In this document: in pieces, positions 1-7,815 of the stretch | Layout: each line of letters begins with the position of its first letter | Numbering within the stretch: position 1 is the stretch's first letter | Source of the DNA: Scybalousia_A sp963588535 | Lineage (GTDB): Bacteria; Bacteroidota; Bacteroidia; Bacteroidales; P3 | Assembly: GCA_963588535.1 (NCBI GenBank) | Contig: CAVAII010000024.1 | Coordinates: 1-11,702, forward strand | Direction of reading: 5' to 3' | Length of the DNA stretch: 11,702 nucleotides | The notes under the pieces: generated by a model | Database searches by the model: none | Told to the model about the DNA's origin: nothing | Seen by the model: the letters and a program-made list of their open reading frames with translations, nothing else | Translations under genes and position numbers: made by a program

Positions 1-147
1 GAATAAAATCAGTACTTATTAGAATAAAATCAGTACTTATTAGAATAAAATCAGTACTTATTAGATTATTATCAGTACTTATCAGAATAATATCTAACTT
101 TATCAAAATAATATCTAACTTTATTTGAATAATATTAGACTTTATTT
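1..147. repeat. Tandem array of seven 21-base repeats (array 1)
   Basis: Seven head-to-tail units start at 1, 22, 43, 64, 85, 106 and 127. The first three are identical. The fourth keeps the core CAGTACTTAT but changes the left side. The fifth and sixth carry the core CTAACTTTAT and the seventh TAGACTTTAT. Each unit begins with GAATAA or a close variant and ends in TTAT or TTATT, so its ends form a short inverted repeat. The left edge of the window cuts the array, so its real length is unknown. There are no unique spacers, which excludes CRISPR. A 13-base stretch of unit four (72-84, TCAGTACTTATCA) recurs exactly on the minus strand at 8060-8072 in array 2. Confidence 0.93.
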
Positions 148-152
148 TTCTT

Positions 153-179
153 AGGTGTGGGAGTCCAAAAAACATACCT
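153..179. other. Imperfect inverted repeat, possible RNA hairpin
   Basis: AGGTGTG (153-159) can pair with CATACCT (173-179) with one G-T wobble and a 13-base loop. No T-tract follows on either strand, so it does not look like an intrinsic terminator. It is the only structured element seen between array 1 and the manC promoter; the rest of 180-270 is plain AT-rich sequence with no gene that I can support. Confidence 0.3.
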
Positions 180-271
180 CTTAGAAAAGTAATAAGTCCT
201 TCTATTTTCTTGATATAGTTTATAGTTATAGTGTGATAGTAAGATAAAATGATATTTTTTTAATCAAAAAT

Positions 272-302
272 TTTACTAAAATCAAAAAATATCTTAATTT
301 TG
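272..302 (+). promoter_or_regulatory. Probable Bacteroidota-type promoter for manC cluster
   Basis: TAATTTTG at 295-302 matches the -7 element TAnnTTTG of the phylum's primary sigma factor exactly. At the right distance upstream (19-base spacer) lies TTTA at 272-275, a weak match to the TTG/TTTG element. Transcription would start near 309, giving a leader of about 30 bases before the manC start at 338. This is the only good match in the upstream gap and could serve the whole five-gene cluster. Confidence 0.6.
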
Positions 303-337
303 TAAAATCATTTAACAATATATAGAATCAAAAAAGA

Positions 338-1435
338 ATGGAATTGAATACGAATAATTACTGCATTATAATGGCTGGAGGTATTGGGTCTAGATTTTGG
401 CCTATGTCCAGAGTAGAAAAACCTAAACAGTTTTTAGATGTTATGGGTGTGGGTGAGAGTCTGTTGCAAATGACCTACCATAGATTTGAAAAGATTTGCC
501 CTAAGGATAATATATATATCGTTACCAATAGTATGTATAAAGGCATAATTATGGAACAGATAGAAGGCATCAAAGAGGATAGAATCCTTTGCGAACCTGC
601 ACGTAGAAACACTGCTCCTTGCATTACATACGCTAATTTTAGAATTCTAAAAGAGAATCCTAACGCAAATATTATTGTAGCCCCATCCGATCATTTGATC
701 TTAAAAGAAGATGTATTTTTGAATACTATTCAGAGGGTTTTGAAGGCTTCTCAAGACAATGATATCCTTGTTACTTTGGGTATTAAGCCGTCTTATCCTA
801 ATACTGGTTATGGTTATATTCAGTTTGACAAAGTTAATGGCTTGAAAGACGATAATGAGTTGAAGAAAGTCAAATTATTTACCGAAAAGCCTAATAGAGA
901 AATGGCTCAAATGTTTATTGACAGCGGTGATTTCTTATGGAATGCAGGTATCTTTGTATGGTCTTTGAAGTCTATCAATAAAGCCTTAGAGGAATTCTTA
1001 CCTGATATCTATAATGCTTTCAATAAGGGACTTAACTTATACGGTACGGATAAGGAAGAGGACTTTATTAACGAGACTTACACCTCTTGCGAGTCTATAT
1101 CCATAGATTATGGCGTTATGGAGAAGGCTTCTAATGTCTATGTTATGCCTTCGGATTTTGGTTGGAGTGATGTAGGTACTTGGAAGGCATTGTATGAGGT
1201 TCGTAAGAAAGATGAGAACAATAATAGCATAACGGGTAAGAATGTTATGACGTATACTTCTAAGAATAACGTAATTACGGTAGATGATGACAAATTGGCA
1301 GTTATTCAGGGTATGGATGATTATATTATTGTCAATTCACAGAACGTGCTTTTGATTTGTAAGAAAGACGAAGAGCAAAGAGTGAAACAATTTCTAACAG
1401 ATGTAGAAGTTAAAAAGGGAAAAGAATATCTATAA
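338..1435 (+). CDS. manC: Mannose-1-phosphate guanylyltransferase (GDP-mannose pyrophosphorylase)
   Basis: This cytoplasmic enzyme joins mannose-1-phosphate and GTP to make GDP-mannose, the precursor for mannosylated, fucosylated and rhamnosylated glycans. The 365-residue protein carries the nucleotidyltransferase signature MAGGIGSRFWP near residues 12-22, followed by EKPKQF (27-32). It also has APSDHL (115-120), TGYGYI (156-161), FTEKP (181-185), WNAGIF (201-206), IDYGVMEKA (256-264) and FGWSDVGTW (274-282), all characteristic of the family. It is the short single-domain form; the C-terminal cupin phosphomannose isomerase domain of the roughly 470-residue bifunctional enzymes is absent. The start at 338 gives the usual few residues before the first beta strand; an internal ATG at residue 12 would remove that strand. 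It is the first gene of a forward cluster, 23 bases ahead of asnS. The symbol manC follows the family; some annotators would leave it unnamed. Confidence 0.93.
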   Translation: MELNTNNYCIIMAGGIGSRFWPMSRVEKPKQFLDVMGVGESLLQMTYHRFEKICPKDNIYIVTNSMYKGIIMEQIEGIKEDRILCEPARRNTAPCITYANFRILKENPNANIIVAPSDHLILKEDVFLNTIQRVLKASQDNDILVTLGIKPSYPNTGYGYIQFDKVNGLKDDNELKKVKLFTEKPNREMAQMFIDSGDFLWNAGIFVWSLKSINKALEEFLPDIYNAFNKGLNLYGTDKEEDFINETYTSCESISIDYGVMEKASNVYVMPSDFGWSDVGTWKALYEVRKKDENNNSITGKNVMTYTSKNNVITVDDDKLAVIQGMDDYIIVNSQNVLLICKKDEEQRVKQFLTDVEVKKGKEYL

Positions 1436-1458
1436 AAAAGTATAAAATAATATATACA

Positions 1459-2865
1459 ATGGAAACTATTAAACGTATAGAAATCAAAGAACTTTTTTGT
1501 GAGAAAGCAAAAGAGTTAGTTGGACAGAAAATTAGAGTAAAAGGTTGGGTTAGAACAAAAAGAGGCAATAAGAGTGTAGTTTTTATTGCATTGAATGACG
1601 GAAGTACAATAAAAAATATACAGATAGTTGTAGATGTTGAGTCTTTCTCGGCAGATACTTTGAAATTGATAACAACTGGTGCTTGTCTATGTGCAGATGG
1701 CAAACTAGTTGAGTCTATGGGTAAGGGACAAAGCGTAGAGATTCAGGCAGAAAGCATAGAAGTGTATGGCACTGCTGATCCTGAGACTTATCCTTTACAA
1801 AAGAAAGGACACACATTAGAATTTTTGCGTGAGATAGCACATTTGCGTCCTCGTACTAATACCTTTGGAGCAGTGTTGCGTATTCGTCACAATATGGCGT
1901 TTGCTATTCATAAATACTTTAATGATAGAGGATTTTTCTATTGGCACTCCCCTATTATTACTGCTTCAGACTGCGAAGGAGCAGGTGAGATGTTCCAAGT
2001 AACTACAATGGATTTAAACGATATTGCAAAGAATGAACAAGGTAAGGTTGATTATACAAAAGACTTCTTTGGTAAGAGTACATTCCTAACAGTATCAGGT
2101 CAGTTGGAAGGTGAGTTGGGTGCTACATCTATTGGCAAGATCTATACTTTTGGACCAACGTTTAGAGCAGAAAATAGCAATACTCCACGCCATTTATCAG
2201 AGTTTTGGATGATAGAGCCAGAGATGGCATTCTATGATATTAATGATAATATGGATTTGGCAGAAGACTTTATCAAATACTTAGTTCAGTACGCTTTGGA
2301 CAATTGTAAGGACGATATAGAGTTTCTAAACAATATGTATGACAAACAACTAATCGAGAGATTGCAAAGTGTGTTGAAAGAGAAGTTTGTTCGTCTGCCT
2401 TATAACCAAGCAATTGAGATTTTGGCTAAGAGTAATCATCATTTCGAGGTACCTATTTCTTGGGGAATGGATCTTCAAAGTGAGCATGAGAGATATTTGG
2501 TAGAGAAACACTTCAAATGTCCTGTTATCTTGATAGATTGGCCAAAGGAAATCAAGTCTTTCTATATGAAACAGAACGATGATGGCAAGACTGTTAGAGG
2601 AATGGACGTTCTTTTCCCACAAATCGGAGAGATTATCGGAGGTAGCGAAAGAGAAGCCGACTATAACAAACTTATTACTCGTATGAAAGAGTTGAATATG
2701 AATATCGATGCATACGAATGGTATTTGGATACTCGTAAGTTTGGTTCTGCTCCTCATAGTGGCTTTGGTTTGGGATTCGAAAGGTTACTTTTGTTTGTTA
2801 CGGGTATGAGTAATATTCGTGATGTTATACCTTTCCCTCGTTTTCCAAAGAATGCAACATTTTAG
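1459..2865 (+). CDS. asnS: Asparagine--tRNA ligase
   Basis: AsnRS charges tRNA-Asn with asparagine in the cytoplasm. The 468-residue length is the family norm. The N-terminal OB-fold anticodon-binding domain spans about residues 20-105 (IRVKGWVRTKRGNK). The class II catalytic core follows, with motif 2 at about 235-255 (FRAENSNTPRHLSEFW) and motif 3 at about 435-449 (GFGLGFERLLLFVTG), ending in the usual IRDVIPFPR. The pattern RAENSNTPRHL and the overall length favour AsnRS over AspRS, which is longer and carries a GAD insert. It lies 23 bases after manC and 30 bases before the rpoN ATG, so it is probably co-transcribed with both; functionally it is a housekeeping gene between unrelated neighbours. 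No truncation or missing motif is visible. Confidence 0.97.
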   Translation: METIKRIEIKELFCEKAKELVGQKIRVKGWVRTKRGNKSVVFIALNDGSTIKNIQIVVDVESFSADTLKLITTGACLCADGKLVESMGKGQSVEIQAESIEVYGTADPETYPLQKKGHTLEFLREIAHLRPRTNTFGAVLRIRHNMAFAIHKYFNDRGFFYWHSPIITASDCEGAGEMFQVTTMDLNDIAKNEQGKVDYTKDFFGKSTFLTVSGQLEGELGATSIGKIYTFGPTFRAENSNTPRHLSEFWMIEPEMAFYDINDNMDLAEDFIKYLVQYALDNCKDDIEFLNNMYDKQLIERLQSVLKEKFVRLPYNQAIEILAKSNHHFEVPISWGMDLQSEHERYLVEKHFKCPVILIDWPKEIKSFYMKQNDDGKTVRGMDVLFPQIGEIIGGSEREADYNKLITRMKELNMNIDAYEWYLDTRKFGSAPHSGFGLGFERLLLFVTGMSNIRDVIPFPRFPKNATF

Positions 2866-2895
2866 AGTAATAAACAATTAAATTCCTTTTTGACA

Positions 2896-4296
2896 ATGGT
2901 ATCTAATTCCTTAACAACAAAGATGCAACAGAAGTTTGCACCGTCGCAGATTCAGTATATGAAACTCTTGCAATTGCCTTCTTCTCAAATAGAAGACAGA
3001 ATAAAAGAGGAAATAGAGAAGAACCCATTGTTAGAAGAGGAAGAGAAGAAAGAAGAACCGATAGAAATTCCGAAAATACGCACAGACAACAACGGAAGAG
3101 TTAGAACAAAGAACGCAGAAAAGAAAGACGAACAATTCAAAGTAGATCCTGGTTCCTTTAATTCTCAAGAGAGTTCTATGTATGAGAATCTTATTGAGCA
3201 ATTAGGTTTAGTTGAGTTGAGTGAAACCGAATATGAGATCGGCAAAGAGATAATTGGTAATATTGATGAGAATGGATATCTGACTCGTAATACAGAAGCA
3301 ATTGTCGATGATTTCTATTTTTCGCATTCTATTGAGATAACATTGGAAGAGGTTGAGAAGATACTAAAGATTATTCAGTCTTTCGAGCCAGCAGGTGTAG
3401 GTGCAAGAGACTTAAAAGAGTGCCTAACAATCCAAATTCAACGTACCAAACTAAAAGGTGAGAATATAGATTTGGCTCGTCAGATAATATTGAACGATAG
3501 TTGGTTCGAGATGTTCAAGAATAAGCAATACACTCAACTTCTTAACAAAATATCTTGTTCAAAGCAGGAATTGGAGCAAGCAGAAGGGATTATCCGACAG
3601 TTGAATCCAAAACCACATTCCGGAGGTGTGCAAACATTCGAAAATATCTATATAACACCAGATTTTTATATATGGAACAATAATGGGACGGTAGAATTTC
3701 ACTTGGCAAAAACATTCAATAGGACAGTGAAACTATCTTCCCATTATCTAAATATGCTTGATAATCTAAAAAAAGACGCAAAGAACAAAGAAAACAAAGA
3801 GGCTATAAGTTTTATAAAAGAGAGAATAGACTCGGCAAACGAGTTTATGACAGCCTTGCAACGTAGAGATGAGACCCTAACTAAAGTTATGGGAGCGATA
3901 ATCAAATTCAATTACGCATATTTTATAGATGGTGATATAACCAAACTAAAACCTATGCGATTGGTTGATATTGCTCAGATGACAGGTAATGATATCTCGA
4001 CTATTTCACGTTTTGCGGCTAACAAGTATGCACAGACGCATTTTGGATTATTTCAAATCAAAAAATTCTTCTCTAATGCCGTTGAGGATAGTCAAGGCAA
4101 TCAGATATCGTCGGATACGATTAAGAATGTTATTGCAGACATTATAGCAAATGAGAACAAACAGAAGCCGTATACAGATGATAAAATAGTAGAGTTACTC
4201 AAAGAAAAAGGATATATACTTGCCAGACGAACGGTTGCAAAGTATAGAGATATGCTTAATTTTCCTGTGGCGAGATTGAGAAAGAAGATTTCATAA
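2896..4296 (+). CDS. rpoN: RNA polymerase sigma-54 factor
   Basis: Sigma-54 directs RNA polymerase to -24/-12 promoters that need an AAA+ activator. All regions are present in 466 residues. Region I is a Gln/Leu-rich N-terminus (QQKFAPSQIQYMKLLQLP) that contacts the activator. An acidic, charged linker follows (about 40-90), then the core-binding domain (about 95-290). The helix-turn-helix is at about 356-393 (LVDIAQMTG, STISRFAANKY). The RpoN box ARRTVAKYR is at 443-451. I chose the ATG at 2896 over an in-frame TTG six bases upstream (2890), because the ATG is the normal codon and family N-termini begin only a few residues before the Gln-rich segment. It is 15 bases ahead of the next gene. 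No enhancer-binding activator lies in the window, so its regulon cannot be inferred here. Confidence 0.97.
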   Translation: MVSNSLTTKMQQKFAPSQIQYMKLLQLPSSQIEDRIKEEIEKNPLLEEEEKKEEPIEIPKIRTDNNGRVRTKNAEKKDEQFKVDPGSFNSQESSMYENLIEQLGLVELSETEYEIGKEIIGNIDENGYLTRNTEAIVDDFYFSHSIEITLEEVEKILKIIQSFEPAGVGARDLKECLTIQIQRTKLKGENIDLARQIILNDSWFEMFKNKQYTQLLNKISCSKQELEQAEGIIRQLNPKPHSGGVQTFENIYITPDFYIWNNNGTVEFHLAKTFNRTVKLSSHYLNMLDNLKKDAKNKENKEAISFIKERIDSANEFMTALQRRDETLTKVMGAIIKFNYAYFIDGDITKLKPMRLVDIAQMTGNDISTISRFAANKYAQTHFGLFQIKKFFSNAVEDSQGNQISSDTIKNVIADIIANENKQKPYTDDKIVELLKEKGYILARRTVAKYRDMLNFPVARLRKKIS

Positions 4297-4311
4297 TAGA
4301 GAGGAATAGAA

Positions 4312-4923
4312 ATGCAGCCATCACTTATTGAAAAAAAATTAAGTAATTTTTTCTGTGCCTTGTTTAACATTAAGACACTACCCTCTTGGCTTTTTATAAT
4401 TTTCTGTACTCAAATTCCCTTACTCAAACTATATTTTCTAATTACTCCCTACCCTTTTATTCTAATATTTATAATAATATTCTTCTTTACTTTCGTCATT
4501 CCATTTTTGTGGCAAAGGTACCTAAGAAAACAAAATATGGAAGTATCCCAACGTGAATTGCTTATCTGTTCATTAATACTTAATTGTATAACCTTAGTAT
4601 TTTTGCGACAATTCTCGCTTGATTTTTTCTCTACCATTATCCTTAACTCGTTTATCATTACTATCCTTCTACTAATAATAATGATAATAGAGAGTTTCTT
4701 TATTCAGATTAGCAACTATTCTACTACTGCTTTGATTATTGCTCTTGTTCTTATTACAGATCCTTACAAGATATCGTTCGTTTATGTTAGTATTGTTTTA
4801 TTATTAGCAGGTTTCTTGCTATCTTTATTCGTTGTCAACCAAAAATCAACACTAAAACAAACACTTATAGCATTTATCAGTACTCTTGTTACTACTTGTA
4901 TTTATCTTTTGTTGCCATGGTAA
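4312..4923 (+). CDS. Unrecognised polytopic inner-membrane protein
   Basis: I do not recognise this 203-residue protein. After a polar start of about 20 residues it is almost entirely hydrophobic, with six or seven likely membrane helices at roughly 24-44, 47-66, 83-100, 105-131, 136-148, 154-174 and 182-203. It is rich in Ile, Leu and Phe. A polar segment (WQRYLRKQNMEVSQRE, about 67-82) sits between the second and third helices. No catalytic motif is visible; in particular I cannot find the three conserved motifs of a PAP2 phosphatase, although the size and helix count resemble the membrane part of such enzymes. It starts 15 bases after rpoN and its stop codon overlaps the start of the M23 peptidase gene, so it is probably translated together with that envelope protein. 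It is a real gene judging by its tight packing and its consistent membrane-protein composition. Confidence 0.8.
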   Translation: MQPSLIEKKLSNFFCALFNIKTLPSWLFIIFCTQIPLLKLYFLITPYPFILIFIIIFFFTFVIPFLWQRYLRKQNMEVSQRELLICSLILNCITLVFLRQFSLDFFSTIILNSFIITILLLIIMIIESFFIQISNYSTTALIIALVLITDPYKISFVYVSIVLLLAGFLLSLFVVNQKSTLKQTLIAFISTLVTTCIYLLLPW

Positions 4924-6137
4924 AGAATTGTATTAAATACATATTAATTATATTGATAGCATCTCTGGGACTAAATGATTTATTCGCACAAAATCAAAAT
5001 CCTTCGCAACAAGAAGACAAAAGAACAAGAAATAGACGTATTGCCGATTCATTATATTATGTTCATACGATAAAAAAGCAAGAAGACAGTATAAAGAATC
5101 TTCGTTTGGAGAAACTAAAAGCAGAAAAAGAATCGTCCGATAGTCTGTTTTCTAAGACAAATAATAAGAAGAAAAAACGTAGGTCTGAGGATAAATCCGC
5201 AAAGTCTCAAAAGCAAATAAATTTACCTTCTGATAATAGCAACACTTCTGTAGATACCACAAAGACAACAAATAAGGATATTCCAAGTATGACTTTGTAT
5301 CAAAATACTTGGTTCTCTGAGAGAGTAAAATCGCAAAAAGTCTCCCTAAAAGACATACCTGACGAGATAACATTAAGACTCTGTGGCAAAAAGAGTAATG
5401 AACAATTTTGTTTTCCTTATAAAGGTATCAAAACTTCGGGTTATGGTTGGCGTTGGGGGCGACCTCATACAGGTATTGATATTGCTTTGAACACAGGTGA
5501 CGAAGTCTATGCTGCCTTTGACGGAGTTGTTAGAGTTGCTAAATATAATGGTGGTTATGGCAATATGGTTCTTATCCGTCATTACAATAATTTGGAAACT
5601 CTTTACGGACATTTGTCGAGTATAAAGGTAAAACCTGGGCAGAAAGTAAAGGCAGGAGACGTTATTGGCTTAGGTGGTTCAACTGGTAAATCAACTGGTC
5701 CGCATCTCCATTTTGAATGTCGTTTGCTTTACGCTTGTTTCGATCCTGAATGGATATTAGATATCAAAAAATTCGGATTAAAAACCAAACTTGTTAGGAT
5801 TGATAAATCTTATTTCGGTATCTCTGCCTCGCAAGCCTCACAAGACAAAAAGCAAAGAATAACCAAATTTACTAAGGTTAATAAACTCTTGGACGGAACC
5901 AAATATGTATCCGATAGAGAGTTAGATAAGATGATTGCCTTAAAAGAAGAACAGAAGAATCAACCAGTAAAAATAAATAATGAAGACAAAAGCACGTGGC
6001 GATATTACAAAGTACAGCAAGATGATACGTTAGAAAGTATAAGCAAAAGATTTAATATAAAAATTTCCGACCTTGTTGCCATTAACTCCCTAAAAGACAA
6101 TAATATCGAAGTAGGAAAAAGAATAAGGATTAGATAG
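4917..6137 (+). CDS. Secreted M23 (LytM-type) peptidase with C-terminal LysM domain
   Basis: Likely a peptidoglycan endopeptidase or an activator of amidases, acting in the periplasm. The 406-residue product starts with a signal peptide (VKNCIKYILIILIASLGL, cleavage probably after FA at about residue 24). A Lys/Ser-rich, probably disordered segment follows (about 30-125). The M23 domain covers about 166-285, with zinc ligands H184 and D188 in HTGID, YGHL (H232) and HLHF (H263, H265); because all are kept, an active enzyme is expected rather than a degenerate NlpD-type activator. A LysM peptidoglycan-binding domain closes the protein (about 361-406: YYKVQQDDTLESISKRF). I chose the ATG at 4917 over an in-frame TTG at 4896, because it puts the signal peptide at the very N-terminus. 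It overlaps the stop of the upstream membrane-protein gene by seven bases, which suggests translational coupling. Confidence 0.93.
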   Translation: MVKNCIKYILIILIASLGLNDLFAQNQNPSQQEDKRTRNRRIADSLYYVHTIKKQEDSIKNLRLEKLKAEKESSDSLFSKTNNKKKKRRSEDKSAKSQKQINLPSDNSNTSVDTTKTTNKDIPSMTLYQNTWFSERVKSQKVSLKDIPDEITLRLCGKKSNEQFCFPYKGIKTSGYGWRWGRPHTGIDIALNTGDEVYAAFDGVVRVAKYNGGYGNMVLIRHYNNLETLYGHLSSIKVKPGQKVKAGDVIGLGGSTGKSTGPHLHFECRLLYACFDPEWILDIKKFGLKTKLVRIDKSYFGISASQASQDKKQRITKFTKVNKLLDGTKYVSDRELDKMIALKEEQKNQPVKINNEDKSTWRYYKVQQDDTLESISKRFNIKISDLVAINSLKDNNIEVGKRIRIR

Positions 6138-6206
6138 AAAACTAATCAAAATTTACTCTTTATGGAAACAGAATTGAAATATTTTTATAGAAAATAGAGC
6201 AAAAAT

Positions 6207-6237
6207 ATTGCAGATTATAAAATTTTTTGTATTTTTG
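6207..6237 (+). promoter_or_regulatory. Bacteroidota-type promoter for the OmpA-domain gene
   Basis: TATTTTTG at 6230-6237 matches TAnnTTTG exactly. ATTG at 6207-6210 supplies the upstream TTG, with a 19-base spacer, which is the preferred distance. Transcription should begin near 6244, so an ATG at 6255 would leave a leader of only about 10 bases, while one at 6276 leaves about 30. Bases 6138-6206 ahead of it hold only a weak inverted repeat (GATTAG 6128-6133 with CTAATC 6142-6147) and no gene. Confidence 0.8.
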
Positions 6238-6275
6238 CATCGTTAAGATTATGAATGTTAATAATTGGAATGAAT

Positions 6276-7550
6276 ATGAAAAGATTATTTGTTTTAATCC
6301 TAGTCGTTTGCGTTTCGTTTAGCGGTGTTATGGCACAGGCAACGAAAAAGAGAAGCAAGAAGAAAGTAAAAACTACACAGGTAACCAAACCTCTTGAATT
6401 GTCCTTGCCTCCTCGTTCGGCAGATTGTTTCTTTGCCGTTAACTTACCTTTAGATTCGGCTTTCGGACCTACAGAACCTTTGCAGGGATTTGGATATGTG
6501 AATGAGATTCACAAAGATGCACAAACTAAGAATGTTTTTGATGGTGAGCATAACTCAGTTTGGTACAAGATAGATTGCCCTTACGCTGGCAAATTGATAA
6601 TTGATGTTACTCCAAAGAGTGAAGTTGATGATTATGATATGCTTGTCTACAAATTTACGGACAAATATTTTTGTAATCGTGTAGAAAAAAATCGTGTTAA
6701 GCCTATTCGTAGTATTCTTTCGGCAAATAATTCCGATACTAAGGGCAAAATTGGTCTGTCTTTGACTGCTACGGCGGCTAATCTAACCAAAGAATCAACT
6801 GTTAGTTATGGTCGTTATATCAATGTCGAACAAGGCGATAGTTATATCGTAGTTTTGGATAATTTGCAGGACGGTGGTTTGGGTCATACCATTCGTGCAG
6901 AGATTTATACCGAGCATACACCTTTGTATATCGAAGTATATGACTCTATTAACAAAGTTCGTACAACGGCTAACATAAAAGTATACGATAATACGACCGA
7001 TGCTTTGGTTGTAGACTTAGAAGACGCTGGTAGGACTAAGTTAAAACTTTTGCCAGACCATAATTATAATATCAATATCACCAAACCAGGTTATTTTAAC
7101 TACAGAAACACAACCTCTTACGCAAATCGTGCAGGTACTAAGGATAGTGTTTTGACTGTTAGGTTAGCAGAAATAAAGATTGGTTCTGTTTTGAAGATTA
7201 ATGGCGAATTATATTTCGAGGAAGACGAGAATGATTCTATTGCTGTTATGAAAGAATCGTACGAAATATTGGACGAAGTGGCTAAAACTTTGAATGAATA
7301 CTCACACATGGAGGTAGAAATCATTGGAAGAATAGCAACAGACGGATTAAATCTTACCTCAGACACCGAAAATTCGAGAAAAAGAGGACAAGCAATCAAA
7401 AATTATCTCATAACAAAGGGAGTTAGTGAGGAGAGAATGGTAGTTAGAGGATCTACTAAAAAAGAATTATTGAAGCAAATAGAAGAGCAAAATAAGAAAA
7501 ATACTCAAATTTTCCCTGCTTGTGAGATAAAAATTAAGAGTTTAAAATAA
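6276..7550 (+). CDS. Secreted OmpA-family protein with PPC-like and carboxypeptidase-regulatory-like domains
   Basis: A probable envelope protein that anchors to peptidoglycan. From the ATG at 6276 it has 424 residues. The signal peptide is KRLFVLILVVCVSFSGVMA, cut near residue 20, and a basic stretch KKRSKKKVK follows. Residues about 45-215 look like the PPC-type beta-sandwich found in Bacteroidota OmpA proteins (NSVWYKI, DDYDMLVYK, VEQGDSYIVVLDN). Residues about 216-300 resemble a carboxypeptidase regulatory-like domain (IKVYDNTTDALV, NITKPGYF). The C-terminal 120 residues fit an OmpA-like domain (YEILDEVAKTLNEY, VEIIGRIATDG, ENSRKRGQAIKNYL, GVSEERMVVRG). The usual GHTD is replaced by GRIATDG, so binding may be altered. 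In-frame ATGs at 6255 and 6270 exist; 6276 best fits the signal peptide and the promoter position. It appears to be a single-gene unit. Confidence 0.85.
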   Translation: MKRLFVLILVVCVSFSGVMAQATKKRSKKKVKTTQVTKPLELSLPPRSADCFFAVNLPLDSAFGPTEPLQGFGYVNEIHKDAQTKNVFDGEHNSVWYKIDCPYAGKLIIDVTPKSEVDDYDMLVYKFTDKYFCNRVEKNRVKPIRSILSANNSDTKGKIGLSLTATAANLTKESTVSYGRYINVEQGDSYIVVLDNLQDGGLGHTIRAEIYTEHTPLYIEVYDSINKVRTTANIKVYDNTTDALVVDLEDAGRTKLKLLPDHNYNINITKPGYFNYRNTTSYANRAGTKDSVLTVRLAEIKIGSVLKINGELYFEEDENDSIAVMKESYEILDEVAKTLNEYSHMEVEIIGRIATDGLNLTSDTENSRKRGQAIKNYLITKGVSEERMVVRGSTKKELLKQIEEQNKKNTQIFPACEIKIKSLK

Positions 7551-7589
7551 GAGATAGACGAGATAATAAAAATTTAAATATTTGAAACA

Positions 7590-7631
7590 CAGAATTAGAA
7601 AAAGAGAGAGAAAAAAAACAGAGGAAAAAAT
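7590..7631 (+). other. Purine-rich tract upstream of the tRNA promoter
   Basis: About 40 bases are almost wholly A and G on the plus strand, including AGAAAAAGAGAGAGAAAAAA. It lies just upstream of the tRNA-Gln promoter and downstream of the OmpA-domain gene. It is not a terminator because it has no stem. It could act as an upstream A-rich element for a strong stable-RNA promoter, but that is inference. Confidence 0.4.
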
Positions 7632-7662
7632 TTTGTTATCTCTTCAAATTATTCTAATTTTG
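7632..7662 (+). promoter_or_regulatory. Strong Bacteroidota-type promoter for tRNA-Gln
   Basis: TTTG at 7632-7635, a 19-base spacer, then TAATTTTG at 7655-7662. Both elements and the spacing match the phylum consensus without a mismatch, as expected for a stable RNA gene. Transcription should begin near 7669, about 40 bases before the mature tRNA 5' end. Confidence 0.88.
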
Positions 7663-7707
7663 CAAACTCAAATAAGGATAAAATTTAAGGTTTATCACTT
7701 TATTGAA

Positions 7708-7778
7708 TGTCCCATAGTGTAGTGGCAACACGAGAGATTCTGGCTCTCTTAACTCAAGTTCGAATCTTGATGGGACAA
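7708..7778 (+). tRNA. tRNA-Gln (anticodon CTG)
   Basis: The cloverleaf folds completely in 71 bases. The acceptor stem is TGTCCCA with TGGGACA (seven perfect pairs), followed by TA. The D arm is GTGT-loop-ACAC with GG in the loop, and base 26 is G. The anticodon stem AGAGA/TCTCT closes the loop TTCTGGC, with CTG at 7740-7742. The variable loop is TAAC and the T arm is TCAAG-TTCGAAT-CTTGA. U1-A72 is the weak first pair known as an identity feature of glutamine tRNAs. The discriminator is A (7778) and the following bases are CAA, so the 3' CCA is not encoded and must be added by nucleotidyltransferase. A CTG isoacceptor reads only CAG codons, so a separate TTG tRNA-Gln is expected elsewhere. 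Confidence 0.96.
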
Positions 7779-7815
7779 CAAAAAGGTTCTTTTACATGTT
7801 GAATTTTTTCATTTT

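Noticed and set aside
1..147. CRISPR array
   Set aside because: The units are directly adjacent at a 21-base period without unique spacers, and no cas gene is present.
2890..2895. TTG start codon for rpoN
   Set aside because: An ATG lies two codons downstream and gives a normal N-terminus.
4896..4916. TTG start codon for the M23 peptidase
   Set aside because: It would put seven extra residues before the signal peptide; the ATG at 4917 overlapping the previous stop is more natural.
6128..6147. Terminator after the M23 gene
   Set aside because: The GATTAG/CTAATC stem is only six base pairs, overlaps the stop codon region and has no T-run behind it.
7731..7750. Reading the tRNA as tRNA-Arg(TCT)
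   Set aside because: Shifting the anticodon stem by one base removes base 26 and places a purine at position 32; the AGAGA/TCTCT stem with the U1-A72 pair fits tRNA-Gln(CTG).
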